A stretch of DNA of 64,000 nucleotides from Zygaena filipendulae (lineage: Eukaryota > Arthropoda > Insecta > Lepidoptera > Zygaenidae): positions 761,501 through 825,500 of the forward strand of contig OU015654.1 of NCBI GenBank assembly GCA_907165275.2, written 5' to 3'. Both the position numbers and the translations under genes were made by a program. Under the pieces are notes generated by a model that was given only the letters and a program-made list of their open reading frames with translations, searched no databases and had not been told where the DNA came from. Within the stretch, counting starts at the first letter, position 1, and each line of letters starts with the position of its first letter. This document shows, one piece after another, positions 12,094 to 26,210 of the stretch.

Positions 12094-15000
12094 TTTCTGC
12101 ATGTTTTTGACTGTCTCATTTTTTTTTTTATTATACCTATCATGTGTCTGTATATTTGACGATTTTTGCACTTCTTTGCAGCCTATCTCAAAATATTTTG
12201 AACGGTTCAACAATGCCATTCATAAAATATGTGTGTGGTCTTAAGCATATCATATTTAGATATCTTGTTTCAATTGAATTTTCAAAATTAAATTTGTGTA
12301 AATAACATTAGGCATTTCGTGACTTCAAATAGATAACTAAAATGTATTCAATGACAGCTGTAGGTATAATTTGAGATAAAGATGACTCATGAGCTCTTGC
12401 TGTTTTTAATATAGAATCCAACTAGCATTCACTTGTGAAGCGTTGAACCAAACGGACGTTCTGTGTGTGTAGTAGTCTGTTTTTATGTAAAATAAGGTGA
12501 ATATTACTGATTCATTTTTGCCAACTGAAATGTCGCCGGATGAAATCGCCAAGACCACTAAGTTACTGGACACGTTTCTTGTAACTGCTTTTCTAAAAAA
12601 CAATTACAAGAAACATTCCCAGTAATTTTAATGCTTCAATGAGAAACGATGGTTGAAACAATTACACGCCAGAACTACACACTACGTGGCATGAGACAAC
12701 AGAAACAGCAGCGGTGTACCGAAAGTTCCTGGGTGTGTTTCTTGCAACTGTTTTTGTAAAAATCCAAATACAACTGCAAGAAACGCGCCCAGTAATTTTT
12801 AATGACTCAACGACACCAGATCGTCAAAAATGTCATGTAATGAAGTGCAAAGGGAAGTTTCATGGTATGAGACAAGAAAACTAGCGGCGGAGTATCGACA
12901 CCTCAACCAAATCTTTTCGAGCCCGATAAAATTTTCTACATGTTTTTGACTGTCTCATTTTTCTTATTATACCTATCATGTGTCTGTATATTTGACGATT
13001 TTTGCACTTCTTTGCAGCCTATCTCAAAATATTTTTAACGCTTCAACAATGCCATTCATAAAATATGTGTGTGGTCTTAAGCATATCATTTTTAGATATC
13101 TTGTTTCAATCGAATTTTCAAAATTGAATTTTTGTAAATAACATTAGGCATTTCGTGACTTCAAATAGATAACAAAAATGTATTCAATGACAGCTGTAGG
13201 TATAATTTGAGATAAAGATGACTCATGAGCTCTTGCTGTTTTTAATATAGAATCCAACTAGCATTCACTTGTGAAGCGTTGAACCAAACGGACGTTCTGT
13301 ATGTGTAGTAGTCTGCTTTTATGTAAAATAAAGTGAAAATTACTGATTCATTTTTGCCAACTGAAATGTCGCCGGATGAAATCGCCAAGACCACTAAGTT
13401 ACTGGACACGTTTCTTGTAACTGCTTTTCTAAAAAACAATTACAAGAAACATTCCCAGTAATTTTAATGCTTCAATGAGAAACGATGGTTGAAACAATTA
13501 CACGCCAGAACTACACACTACGTGGCATGAGACAACAGAAACAGCAGCGGTGTACCGAAAGTTCCTGGGTGTGTTTCTTGCAACTGTTTTTGTAAAAATC
13601 CAAATACAACTGCAAGAAACGCGCCCAGTAATTTTTAATGCCTCAACGACACCAGATCGTCAAAAATGTCATGTAATGAAGTGCAAAGGGAAGTTTCATG
13701 GTATGAGACAAGAAAACTAGCGGCGGAGTATCGACACCTCAACCAAATCTTTTCGAGCCCGATAAAATTTTCTACATGTTTTTGACTGTCTCATTTTTCT
13801 TATTATACCTATCATGTGTCTGTATATTTGACGATTTTTGCACTTCTTTGCAGCCTATCTCAAAATATTTTTAACGCTTCAACAATGCCATTCATAAAAT
13901 ATGTGTGTGGTCTTAAGCATATCATTTTTAGATATCTTGTTTCAATCGAATTTTCAAAATTAAATTTTTGTAAATAACATTAGGCATTTCGTGACTTCAA
14001 ATAGATAACAAAAATGTATTCAATGACAGCTGTAGGTATAATTTGAGATAAAGATGACTCATGAGCTCTTGCTGTTTTTAATATAAAATCCAACTAGCAT
14101 TCACTTGGGAAGCGTTGAACCAAACGGACGTTCTGTGTGTGTAGTAGTCTGTTTTTACGTAAAATAAGGTGAATATTACTGATTCATTTTTGCCAACTGA
14201 AATGTCGCCGGATGAAATCGCCAAGACCACTAAGTTACTGGACACGTTTCTTGTAACTGCTTTTCTAAAAAACAATTACAAGAAACATTCCCAGTAATTT
14301 TAATGCTTCAATGAGAAACGATGGTTGAAACAATTACACGCCAGAACTACACACTACGTGGCATGAGACAACAGAAACAGCAGCGGTGTACCGAAAGTTC
14401 CTGGGTGTGTTTCTTGCAACTGTTTTTGTAAAAATCCAAATACAACTGCAAGAAACGCGCCCAGTAATTTTTAATGACTCAACGACACCAGATCGTCAAA
14501 AATGTCATGTAATGAAGTGCAAAGGGAAGTTTCATGGTATGAGACAAGAAAACTAGCGGCGGAGTATCGACACCTCAACCAAATCTTTTCGAGCCCGATA
14601 AAATTTTCTACATGTTTTTGACTGTCTCATTTTTCTTATTATACCTATCATGTGTCTGTATATTTGACGATTTTTGCACTTCTTTGCAGCCTATCTCAAA
14701 ATATTTTTAACGCTTCAACAATGCCATTCATAAAATATGTGTGTGGTCTTAAGCATATCATTTTTAGATATCTTGTTTCAATTGAATTTTCAAAATTGAA
14801 TTTTTGTAAATAACATTAGGCATTTCGTGACTTCAAATAGATAACAAAAATGTATTCAATGACAGCTGAAGGTATAATTTGAGATAAAGATGACTCATGA
14901 GCTCTTGCTGTTTTTAATATAGAATCCAACTAGCATTCACTTGTGAAGCGTTGAACCAAACGGACGTTCTGTATGTGTAGTAGTCTGCTTTTATGTAAAA

Positions 15001-17699
15001 TAAAGTGAAAATTACTGATTCATTTTTGCCAACTGAAATGTCGCCGGATGAAATCGCCAAGACCACTAAGTTACTGGACACGTTTCTTGTAACTGCTTTT
15101 CTAAAAAACAATTACAAGAAACATTCCCAGTAATTTTAATGCTTCAATGAGAAACGATGGTTGAAACAATTACACGCCAGAACTACACACTACGTGGCAT
15201 GAGACAACAGAAACAGCAGCGGTGTACCGAAAGTTCCTGGGTGTGTTTCTTGCAACTGTTTTTGTAAAAATCCAAATACAACTGCAAGAAACGCGCCCAG
15301 TAATTTTTAATGCCTCAACGACACCAGATCGTCAAAAATGTCATGTAATGAAGTGCAAAGGGAAGTTTCATGGTATGAGACAAGAAAACTAGCGGCGGAG
15401 TATCGACACCTCAACCAAATCTTTTCGAGCCCGATAAAATTTTCTACATGTTTTTGACTGTCTCATTTTTTTTATTATACTTATCATGTGTCTGTATATT
15501 TGACGATTTTTGCACTTCTTTGCAGCCTATCTCAAAATATTTTGAACGCTTCAACAATGCCATTCATAAAATATGTGTGTGGTCTTAAGCATATCATTTT
15601 TAGATATCTTGTTTCAATCGAATTTTCAAAATTAAATTTTTGTAAATAACATTAGGCATTTCGTGACTTCAAATAGATAACAAAAATGTATTCAATGACA
15701 GCTGTAGGTATAATTTGAGATAAAGATGACTCATGAGCTCTTGCTGTTTTTAATATAAAATCCAACTAGCATTCACTTGGGAAGCGTTGAACCAAACGGA
15801 CGTTCTGTGTGTGTAGTAGTCTGTTTTTACGTAAAATAAGGTGAATATTACTGATTCATTTTTGCCAACTGAAATGTCGCCGGATGAAATCGCCAAGACC
15901 ACTAAGTTACTGGACACGTTTCTTGTAACTGCTTTTCTAAAAAACATTTACAAGAAACTATCCCAGTAATTTTAATGCTTCAATGAGAAACGATGGTTGA
16001 AACAATTACACGCCAGAACTACACACTACGTGGCATGAGACAACAGAAACAGCAGCGGTGTACCGAAAGTTCCTGGGTGTGTTTCTTGCAACTGTTTTTG
16101 TAAAAATCCAAATACAACTGCAAGAAACGCGCCCAGTAATTTTTAATGACTCAACGACACCAGATCGTCAAAAATGTCATGTAATGAAGTGCAAAGGGAA
16201 GTTTCATGGTATGAGACAAGAAAACTAGCGGCGGAGTATCAACACCTCAACCAAATCTTTTCGAGCCCGATAAAATTTTCTACATGTTTTTGACTGTCTC
16301 ATTTTTCTTATTATACCTATCATGTGTCTGTATATTTGACGATTTTTGCACTTCTTTGCAGCCTATCTCAAAATATTTTTAACGCTTCAACAATGCCATT
16401 CATAAAATATGTGTGTGGTCTTAAGTATATCATTTTTAGATATCTTGTTTCAATTGAATTTTCAAAATTGAATTTTTGTAAATAACATTAGGCATTTCGT
16501 GACTTCAAATAGATAACAAAAATGTATTCAATGACAGCTGTAGGTATAATTTGAGATAAAGATGACTCATGAGCTCTTGCTGTTTTTAATATAGAATCCA
16601 ACTAGCATTCACTTGTGAAGCGTTGAACCAAACGGACGTTCTGTGTGTAGTAGTCTGTTTTTATGTAAAATAAAGTGAATATTACTGATTCATTTTCACC
16701 AACTGAAATGTCGCCAGATGAAATCGCCAAGACCACTAAGTTACTGGACACGTTTCTTGTAACTGCTTTTCTAAAAAACAATTACAAGAAACATTCCCAG
16801 TAATTTTAATGCTTCAATGAGAAACGATCTCCGAAACAATCACACGCCAGAACTACAAACTACGTGGCATGAGACAACAGAAACAGCAGCGGCGTACCGA
16901 AAGTTCCTGGGTGTGTTTCTTGCAACTGTTTTTGTAAAAATCCAAATACAACTGCAAGAAACGCGCCCAGTAATTTTTAATGCCTCAACGACACCAGATC
17001 GTCAAAAATGTCATGTAATGAAGTGCAAAGGGAAGTTTCATGGTATGAGACAAGAAAACTAGCGGCGGAGTATCGACACCTCAACCAAATCTTTTCGAGC
17101 CCGATAAAATTTTCTACATGTTTTTGACTGTCTCATTTTTTTTATTATACCTATCATGTGTCTGTATATTTGACGATTTTTGCACTTCTTTGCAGCCTAT
17201 CTCAAAATATTTTGAACGCTTTAACAATGCCATTCATAAAATATGTGTGTGGTCTTAAGCATATCATTTTTAGATATCTTGTTTCAATTGAATTTTCAAA
17301 ATTGAATTTTTGTAAATAACATTAGGCATTTCGTGACTTCAAATAGATAACAAAAATGTATTCAATGACAGCTGTAGGTATAATTTGAGATAAAGATGAC
17401 TCATGAGCTCTTGCTGTTTTTAATATAAAATCCAACTAGCATTCACTTGGGAAGCGTTGAACCAAACGGACGTTCTGTGTGTGTAGTAGTCTGTTTTTAT
17501 GTAAAATAAGGTGAATATTACTGATTCATTTTTGCCAACTGAAATGTCGCCGGATGAAATCGCCAAGACCACTAAGTTACTGGACACGTTTCTTGTAACT
17601 GCTTTTCTAAAAAACAATTACAAGAAACATTCCCAGTAATTTTAATGCTTCAATGAGAAACGATGTTCGAAACAATCACATGCCAGAACTACAAACTAC

Positions 17700-20600
17700 G
17701 TGGCATGAGACAACAGAAACAGCAGCGGTGTACCGAAAGTTCCTGGGTGTGTTTCTTGCAACTGTTTTTGTAAAAATCCAAATACAACTGCAAGAAACGC
17801 GCCCAGTAATTTTTAATGCCTCAACGACACCAGATCGTCAAAAATGTCATGTAATGAAGTGCAAAGGGAAGTTTCATGGTATGAGACAAGAAAACTGGCG
17901 GCGGATTATCGACACCTCAACCAAATCTTTTCGAGCCCGATAAAATTTTCTACATGTTTTTGACTGTCTCATTTTTTTTATTATACCTATCATGTGTCTG
18001 TATATTTGACGATTTTTGCACTTCTTTGCAGCCTATCTCAAAATATTTTGAACCGTTCAACAATGCCATTCATAAAATATGTGTGTGGTCTTAAGCATAT
18101 CATTTTTAGATATCTTGTTTCAATTGAATTCTCAAAATTAAATTTTTGTAAATAACATTAGGCATTTCGTGACTTCAAATAGATAACAAAAATGTATTCA
18201 ATGACAGCTGTAGGTATAATTTGAGATAAAGATGACTCATGAGCTCTTGCTGTTTTTAATATAAAATCCAACTAGCATTCACTTGTGAAGCGTTGAACCA
18301 AACGGACGTTCTGTGTGTGTAGTAGTCTGCTTTTATGTAAAATAATGTGAATATTACTGATTCATTTTCACCAACTGAAATGTCGCCGGATGAAATCGCC
18401 AAGACCACTAAGTTACTGGACACGTTTCTTGTAACTGCTTTTCTAAAAAACAATTACAAGAAACATTCCCAGTAATTTTAATGCTTCAATGAGAAACGAT
18501 GGTTGAAACAATTACACGCCAGAACTACACACTACGTGGCATGAGACAACAGAAACAGCAGCGGCGTACCGAAAGTTCCTGGATGTGTTTCTTGCAACTG
18601 TTTTTGTAAAAATCCAAATACAACTGCAAGAAACGCGCCCAGTAATATTTCATCCCTCAACGACACCAGATCGTCAAAAATGTCATGTAATAAAGTGCAA
18701 AGGGAAGTTTCATGGTATGAGACAAGAAAACTAGCGGCGGAGTATCGACACCTCAACCAAATCTTTTCGAGCCCGATAAAATTTTCTACATGTTTTTGAC
18801 TGTCTCATTTTTTTTTTATTATACCTATCATGTGTCTGTATATTTGACGATTTTTGCACTTCTTTGCAGGCTATCCCAAAATATTTTGAACGGTTCAACA
18901 ATACCATTCATAAAATATGTGTGTGGTCTTAAGCATATCATTTTTAGATATCTTGTTTCAATTGAATTTGCAAAATTAAATTTGTGTAAATAACATTAGG
19001 CATTTCGTGACTTCAAATAGATAACCAAAATGTATTCAATGACAGCTGTAGGTATAATTTGAGATAAAGATGACTCATGAGCTCTTGCTGTTTTTAATAT
19101 AAAATCCAACTAGCATTCACTTGGGAAGCGTTGAACCAAACGGACGTTCTGTGTGTGTAGTAGTCTGCTTTTATGTAAAATAAAGTGAATATAACTGATT
19201 CATTTTTGCTAACTGAAATGTCGCCGGATGAAATCGCCAAGACCACTAAGTTACTGGTCACGTTTCTTGTAACTGCTTTTCTAAAAAACAATTACAAGAA
19301 ACATTCCCAGTAATTTTAATGCTTCAATGAGAAACGATCTTCGAAATAATCACACGTCAGAACTACAAACTACGTGGCATGAGACAACAGAAACAGCAGC
19401 GGCGTACCGAAAGTTCCTGGATGTGTTTCTTGCAACTGTTTTTGTAAAAATCCAAATACAACTGCAAGAAACGCGCCCAGTAATTTTTAATGCCTCAACG
19501 ACACCAGATCGTCAAAAATGTCATGTAATGAAGTGCAAAGGGAAGTTTCATGGTATGAGACAAGAAAACTAGCGGCGAAGTATCGACACAGCCAAATCTT
19601 TTCGAGCCTGATAAAATTTTCTACATGTTTTTAACTGTCTCATTTTTTTTATTATACCTATCATTTGTCTGTATATTTGACGATTTTTGCACTTCTTTGC
19701 AGCCTATCTCAAAATATTTTGAACGGTTCAACAATGCCATTCATAAAATATGTGTGTGGTCTTAAGCATATCATTTTTAGATATCTTGTTTCAATTGAAT
19801 TTTCAAAATTAAATTTGTGTAAATAACATTAGGCATTTCGTGACTTCAAATAGATAACAAAAATGTATTCAATGACAGCTTTAGGTATAATTTGAGATAA
19901 AGATGACTCATGAGCTCTTGCTGATTTTATTATAGAATTCAACTAGTATTCACTTGTGAAGCGTTGAACCAAACGGACGTTCTGTGTGTGTAGTAGTCTG
20001 CTTTTATGTAAAATAAAGTGAATATTTCTGATTCATTTTCACCAACTGAAATGTCGCCGGATGAAATCGCCAAGACCACTAAGTTACTGGACACGTTTCT
20101 TGTAACTGCTTTTCTAAAAAACAATTACAAGAAACATTACCAGTAATTTTAATGCTTCAATGAGAAACGATGGTTGAAACAATTACACGCCAGAACTACA
20201 CACTACGTGGCATGAGACAACAGAAACAGCAGCGGTGTACCGAAAGTTCCTGGGTGTGTTTCTTGCAACTGTTTTTGTAAAAATCCAAATACAACTGCAA
20301 GAAACGCGCCCAGTAATTTTTAATGCCTCAACGACACCAGATCGTCAAAAATGTCATGTAATGAAGTGCAAAAGGAAGTTTCATGGTATGAAACAAGAAA
20401 ACTGGCGGCGGAGTATCGACACCTCAACCAAATCTTTTCGAGCCCGATAAAATTTTCTGCATGTTTTTGACTGTCTCATTTTTTTTTTTATTATACCTAT
20501 CATGTGTCTGTATATTTGACGATTTTTGCACTTCTTTGCAGCCTATCTCAAAATATTTTGAACGGTTCAACAATGCCATTCATAAAATATGTGTGTGGTC

Positions 20601-23600
20601 TTAAGCATATCATATTTAGATATCTTGTTTCAATTGAATTTTCAAAATTAAATTTGTGTAAATAACATTAGGCATTTCGTGACTTCAAATAGATAACTAA
20701 AATGTATTCAATGACAGCTGTAGGTATAATTTGAGATAAAGATGACTCATGAGCTCTTGCTGTTTTTAATATAGAATCCAACTAGCATTCACTTGTGAAG
20801 CGTTGAACCAAACGGACGTTCTGTGTGTGTAGTAGTCTGTTTTTATGTAAAATAAGGTGAATATTACTGATTCATTTTTGCCAACTGAAATGTCGCCGGA
20901 TGAAATCGCCAAGACCACTAAGTTACTGGACACGTTTCTTGTAACTGCTTTTCTAAAAAACAATTACAAGAAACATTCCCAGTAATTTTAATGCTTCAAT
21001 GAGAAACGATGGTTGAAACAATTACACGCCAGAACTACACACTACGTGGCATGAGACAACAGAAACAGCAGCGGTGTACCGAAAGTTCCTGGGTGTGTTT
21101 CTTGCAACTGTTTTTGTAAAAATCCAAATACAACTGCAAGAAACGCGCCCAGTAATTTTTAATGACTCAACGACACCAGATCGTCAAAAATGTCATGTAA
21201 TGAAGTGCAAAGGGAAGTTTCATGGTATGAGACAAGAAAACTAGCGGCGGAGTATCGACACCTCAACCAAATCTTTTCGAGCCCGATAAAATTTTCTACA
21301 TGTTTTTGACTGTCTCATTTTTCTTATTATACCTATCATGTGTCTGTATATTTGACGATTTTTGCACTTCTTTGCAGCCTATCTCAAAATATTTTTAACG
21401 CTTCAACAATGCCATTCATAAAATATGTGTGTGGTCTTAGCATATCATTTTTAGATATCTTGTTTCAATTGAATTTTCAAAATTGAATTTTTGTAAATAA
21501 CATTAGGCATTTCGTGACTTCAAATAGATAACAAAAATGTATTCAATGACAGCTGTAGGTATAATTTGAGATAAAGATGACTCATGAGCTCTTGCTGTTT
21601 TTAATATAGAATCCAACTAGCATTCACTTGTGAAGCGTTGAACCAAACGGACGTTCTGTATGTGTAGTAGTCTGCTTTTATGTAAAATAAAGTGAAAATT
21701 ACTGATTCATTTTTGCCAACTGAAATGTCGCCGGATGAAATCGCCAAGACCACTAAGTTACTGGACACGTTTCTTGTAACTGCTTTTCTAAAAAACAATT
21801 ACAAGAAACATTCCCAGTAATTTTAATGCTTCAATGAGAAACGATGGTTGAAACAATTACACGCCAGAACTACACACTACGTGGCATGAGACAACAGAAA
21901 CAGCAGCGGTGTACCGAAAGTTCCTGGGTGTGTTTCTTGCAACTGTTTTTGTAAAAATCCAAATACAACTGCAAGAAACGCGCCCAGTAATTTTTAATGC
22001 CTCAACGACACCAGATCGTCAAAAATGTCATGTAATGAAGTGCAAAGGGAAGTTTCATGGTATGAGACAAGAAAACTAGCGGCGGAGTATCGACACCTCA
22101 ACCAAATCTTTTCGAGCCCGATAAAATTTTCTACATGTTTTTGACTGTCTCATTTTTCTTATTATACCTATCATGTGTCTGTATATTTGACGATTTTTGC
22201 ACTTCTTTGCAGCCTATCTCAAAATATTTTTAACGCTTCAACAATGCCATTCATAAAATATGTGTGTGGTCTTAAGCATATCATTTTTAGATATCTTGTT
22301 TCAATCGAATTTTCAAAATTAAATTTTTGTAAATAACATTAGGCATTTCGTGACTTCAAATAGATAACAAAAATGTATTCAATGACAGCTGTAGGTATAA
22401 TTTGAGATAAAGATGACTCATGAGCTCTTGCTGTTTTTAATATAAAATCCAACTAGCATTCACTTGGGAAGCGTTGAACCAAACGGACGTTCTGTGTGTG
22501 TAGTAGTCTGTTTTTACGTAAAATAAGGTGAATATTACTGATTCATTTTTGCCAACTGAAATGTCGCCGGATGAAATCGCCAAGACCACTAAGTTACTGG
22601 ACACGTTTCTTGTAACTGCTTTTCTAAAAAACAATTACAAGAAACATTCCCAGTAATTTTAATGCTTCAATGAGAAACGATGTTCGAAACAATCACATGC
22701 CAGAACTACAAACTACGTGGCATGAGACAACAGAAACAGCAGCGGTGTACCGAAAGTTCCTGGGTGTGTTTCTTGCAACTGTTTTTGTAAAAATCCAAAT
22801 ACAACTGCAAGAAACGCGCCCAGTAATTTTTAATGACTCAACGACACCAGATCGTCAAAAATGTCATGTAATGAAGTGCAAAGGGAAGTTTCATGGTATG
22901 AGACAAGAAAACTAGCGGCGGAGTATCGACACCTCAACCAAATCTTTTCGAGCCCGATAAAATTTTCTACATGTTTTTGACTGTCTCATTTTTCTTATTA
23001 TACCTATCATGTGTCTGTATATTTGACGATTTTTGCACTTCTTTGCAGCCTATCTCAAAATATTTTTAACGCTTCAACAATGCCATTCATAAAATATGTG
23101 TGTGGTCTTAAGCATATCATTTTTAGATATCTTGTTTCAATTGAATTTTCAAAATTGAATTTTTGTAAATAACATTAGGCATTTCGTGACTTCAAATAGA
23201 TAACAAAAATGTATTCAATGACAGCTGTAGGTATAATTTGAGATAAAGATGACTCATGAGCTCTTGCTGTTTTTAATATAGAATCCAACTAGCATTCACT
23301 TGTGAAGCGTTGAACCAAACGGACGTTCTGTATGTGTAGTAGTCTGCTTTTATGTAAAATAAAGTGAAAATTACTGATTCATTTTTGCCAACTGAAATGT
23401 CGCCGGATGAAATCGCCAAGACCACTAAGTTACTGGACACGTTTCTTGTAACTGCTTTTCTAAAAAACAATTACAAGAAACATTCCCAGTAATTTTAATG
23501 CTTCAATGAGAAACGATGGTTGAAACAATTACACGCCAGAACTACACACTACGTGGCATGAGACAACAGAAACAGCAGCGGTGTACCGAAAGTTCCTGGG

Positions 23601-24080
23601 TGTGTTTCTTGCAACTGTTTTTGTAAAAATCCAAATACAACTGCAAGAAACGCGCCCAGTAATTTTTAATGCCTCAACGACACCAGATCGTCAAAAATGT
23701 CATGTAATGAAGTGCAAAGGGAAGTTTCATGGTATGAGACAAGAAAACTAGCGGCGGAGTATCGACACCTCAACCAAATCTTTTCGAGCCCGATAAAATT
23801 TTCTACATGTTTTTGACTGTCTCATTTTTTTTATTATACCTATCATGTGTCTGTATATTTGACGATTTTTGCACTTCTTTGCAGCCTATCTCAAAATATT
23901 TTGAACGCTTCAACAATGCCATTCATAAAATATGTGTGTGGTCTTAAGCATATCATTTTTAGATATCTTGTTTCAATCGAATTTTCAAAATTAAATTTTT
24001 GTAAATAACATTAGGCATTTCGTGACTTCAAATAGATAACAAAAATGTATTCAATGACAGCTGTAGGTATAATTTGAGAT
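17700..24080 (+). repeat. Satellite higher-order block, copy of 9340-15720
   Basis: The variant pattern of 9340-15720 returns at an offset of 8360 bp, exactly ten monomers. After a 1-bp deletion near 21440 the offset is 8359. The few differences I see are single bases, such as A to T at 19258 and G to A at 20391, plus a patch near 22680-22710 that matches another monomer type (17665-17690). That patch looks like gene conversion. Confidence 0.8.
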
Positions 24081-26210
24081 AAAGATGACTCATGAGCTCT
24101 TGCTGTTTTTAATATAAAATCCAACTAGCATTTACTTGGGAAGCGTTGAACCAAACGGACGTTCTGTGTGTGTAGTAGTCTGTTTTTATGTAAAATAAGG
24201 TGAATATTACTGATTCATTTTTGCCAACTGAAATGTCGCCGGATGAAATCGCCAAGACCACTAAGTTACTGGACACGTTTCTTGTAACTGCTTTTCTAAA
24301 AAACAATTACAAGAAACTATCCCAGTAATTTTAATGCTTCAATGAGAAACGATGGTTGAAACAATTACACGTCAGAACTACACACTACGTGGCATGAGAC
24401 AACAGAAACAGCAGCGGTGTACCGAAAGTTCCTGGATGTGTTTCTTGCAACTGTTTTTGTAAAAATCCAAATACAACTGCAAGAAACGCGCCCAGTAATT
24501 TTTAATGCCTCAACGACACCAGATCGTCAAAAATGTCATGTAATGAAGTGCAAAGGGAAGTTTCATGGTATGAGACAAGAAAACTAGCGGCGGAGTATCG
24601 ACACCTCAACCAAATCTTTTCGAGCCCGATAAAATTTTCTACATGTTTTTGACTGTCTCATTTTTTTATTATACCTATCATGTGTCTGTATATTTGACGA
24701 TTTTTGCACTTCTTTGCAGCCTATCTCAAAATATTTTGAACGGTTCAACAATGCCATTCATAAAATATGTGTGTGGTCTTAAGCATATCATTTTTAGATA
24801 TCTTGTTTCAATTGAATTTGCAAAATTAAATTTTTGTATATAACATTAGGCATTTCGTGACTTCAAATAGATAACAAAAATGTATTCAATGACAGCTGTA
24901 GGTATAATTTGAGATAAAGATGACTCATGAGCTCTTGCTGTTTTTAATATAAAATCCAACTAGCATTCACTTGGGAAGCGTTGAACCAAACGGACGTTCT
25001 GTGTGTGTAGTAGTCTGTTTTTATGTAAAATAAGGTGAATATTACTGATTCATTTTTGCCAACTGAAATGTCGCCGGATGAATTCGCCAAGACCACTAAG
25101 TTATTGGACACGTTTCTTGTAACTGCTTTTCTAAAAAACAATTACAAGAAACATTCCCAGTAATTTTAATGCTTCAATGAGAAACGATGGTTGAAACAAT
25201 TACACGCCAGAACTACACACTACGTGGCATGAGACAACAGAAACAGCAGCGGCGTACCGAAAGTTCCTGGATGTGTTTCTTGCAACTGTTTTTGTAAAAA
25301 TCCAAATACAACTGCAAGAAACGCGCCCAGTAATTTTTAATGCCTCAACGACACCAGATCGTCAAAAATGCCATGTAATGAAATGCAAAGGGAAGTTTCA
25401 TGGTATGAGACAAGAAAACTGGCGGCGGAGTATCGACACCTCAACCAAATCTTTTCGAGCCCGATAAAATTTTCTACATGTTTTTGACTGTCTCATTTTT
25501 TTTATTATACCTATCATGTGTCTGTATATTTGACGATTTTTGCACTTCTTTGCAGCCTATCTCAAAATATTTTGAACGGTTCAACAATGCCATTCATAAA
25601 ATATGTGTTTGGTCTTAAGCATATCATTTTTAGATATCTTGTTTCAATTGAATTCTCAAAATTAAATTTGTGTAAATAACATTAGGCATTTCGTGACTTC
25701 AAATAGATAACAAAAATGTATTCAATGACAGCTGTAGGTATAATTTGAGATAAAGATGACTCATGAGCTCTTGCTGTTTTTAATATAGAATCCAACTAGC
25801 ATTCACTTGTGAAGCGTTGAACCAAACGGACGTTCTGTGTGTGTAGTAGTCTGCTTTTATGTAAAATAAAGTGAAAATTACTGATTCATTTTTGCCAATT
25901 GAAATGTCGCCGGATGAAATCGCCAAGACCACTAAGTTACTGGACACGTTTCTAATTTTAATGCTTCAATGAGACACGATCTTCGAAACAATCACACGCC
26001 AGAACTACAAACTACGTGGCATGAGACAACAGAAACAGCAGCGGTGTACCGAAAGTTCCTGGATGTGTTTCTTGCAACTGTTTTTGTAAAAATCCAAATA
26101 CAACTGCAAGATACGCGCCCAGTAATTTTTAATGCCTCAACGACACCAGATCGTCAAAAATGTCATGTAATGAAGTGCAAAGGGAAGTTTCATGGTATGA
26201 GACAAGAAAA
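23900..26210 (+). repeat. Satellite higher-order block, copy of 4143-6453
   Basis: The variant pattern of about 4143-6453 returns at an offset of 19757 bp. It includes the rare 44-bp deletion monomer (junctions 6196/6197 and 25953/25954) and a TATATAAC variant near 5081 and 24838. Only a few single-base differences are visible. Confidence 0.75.
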
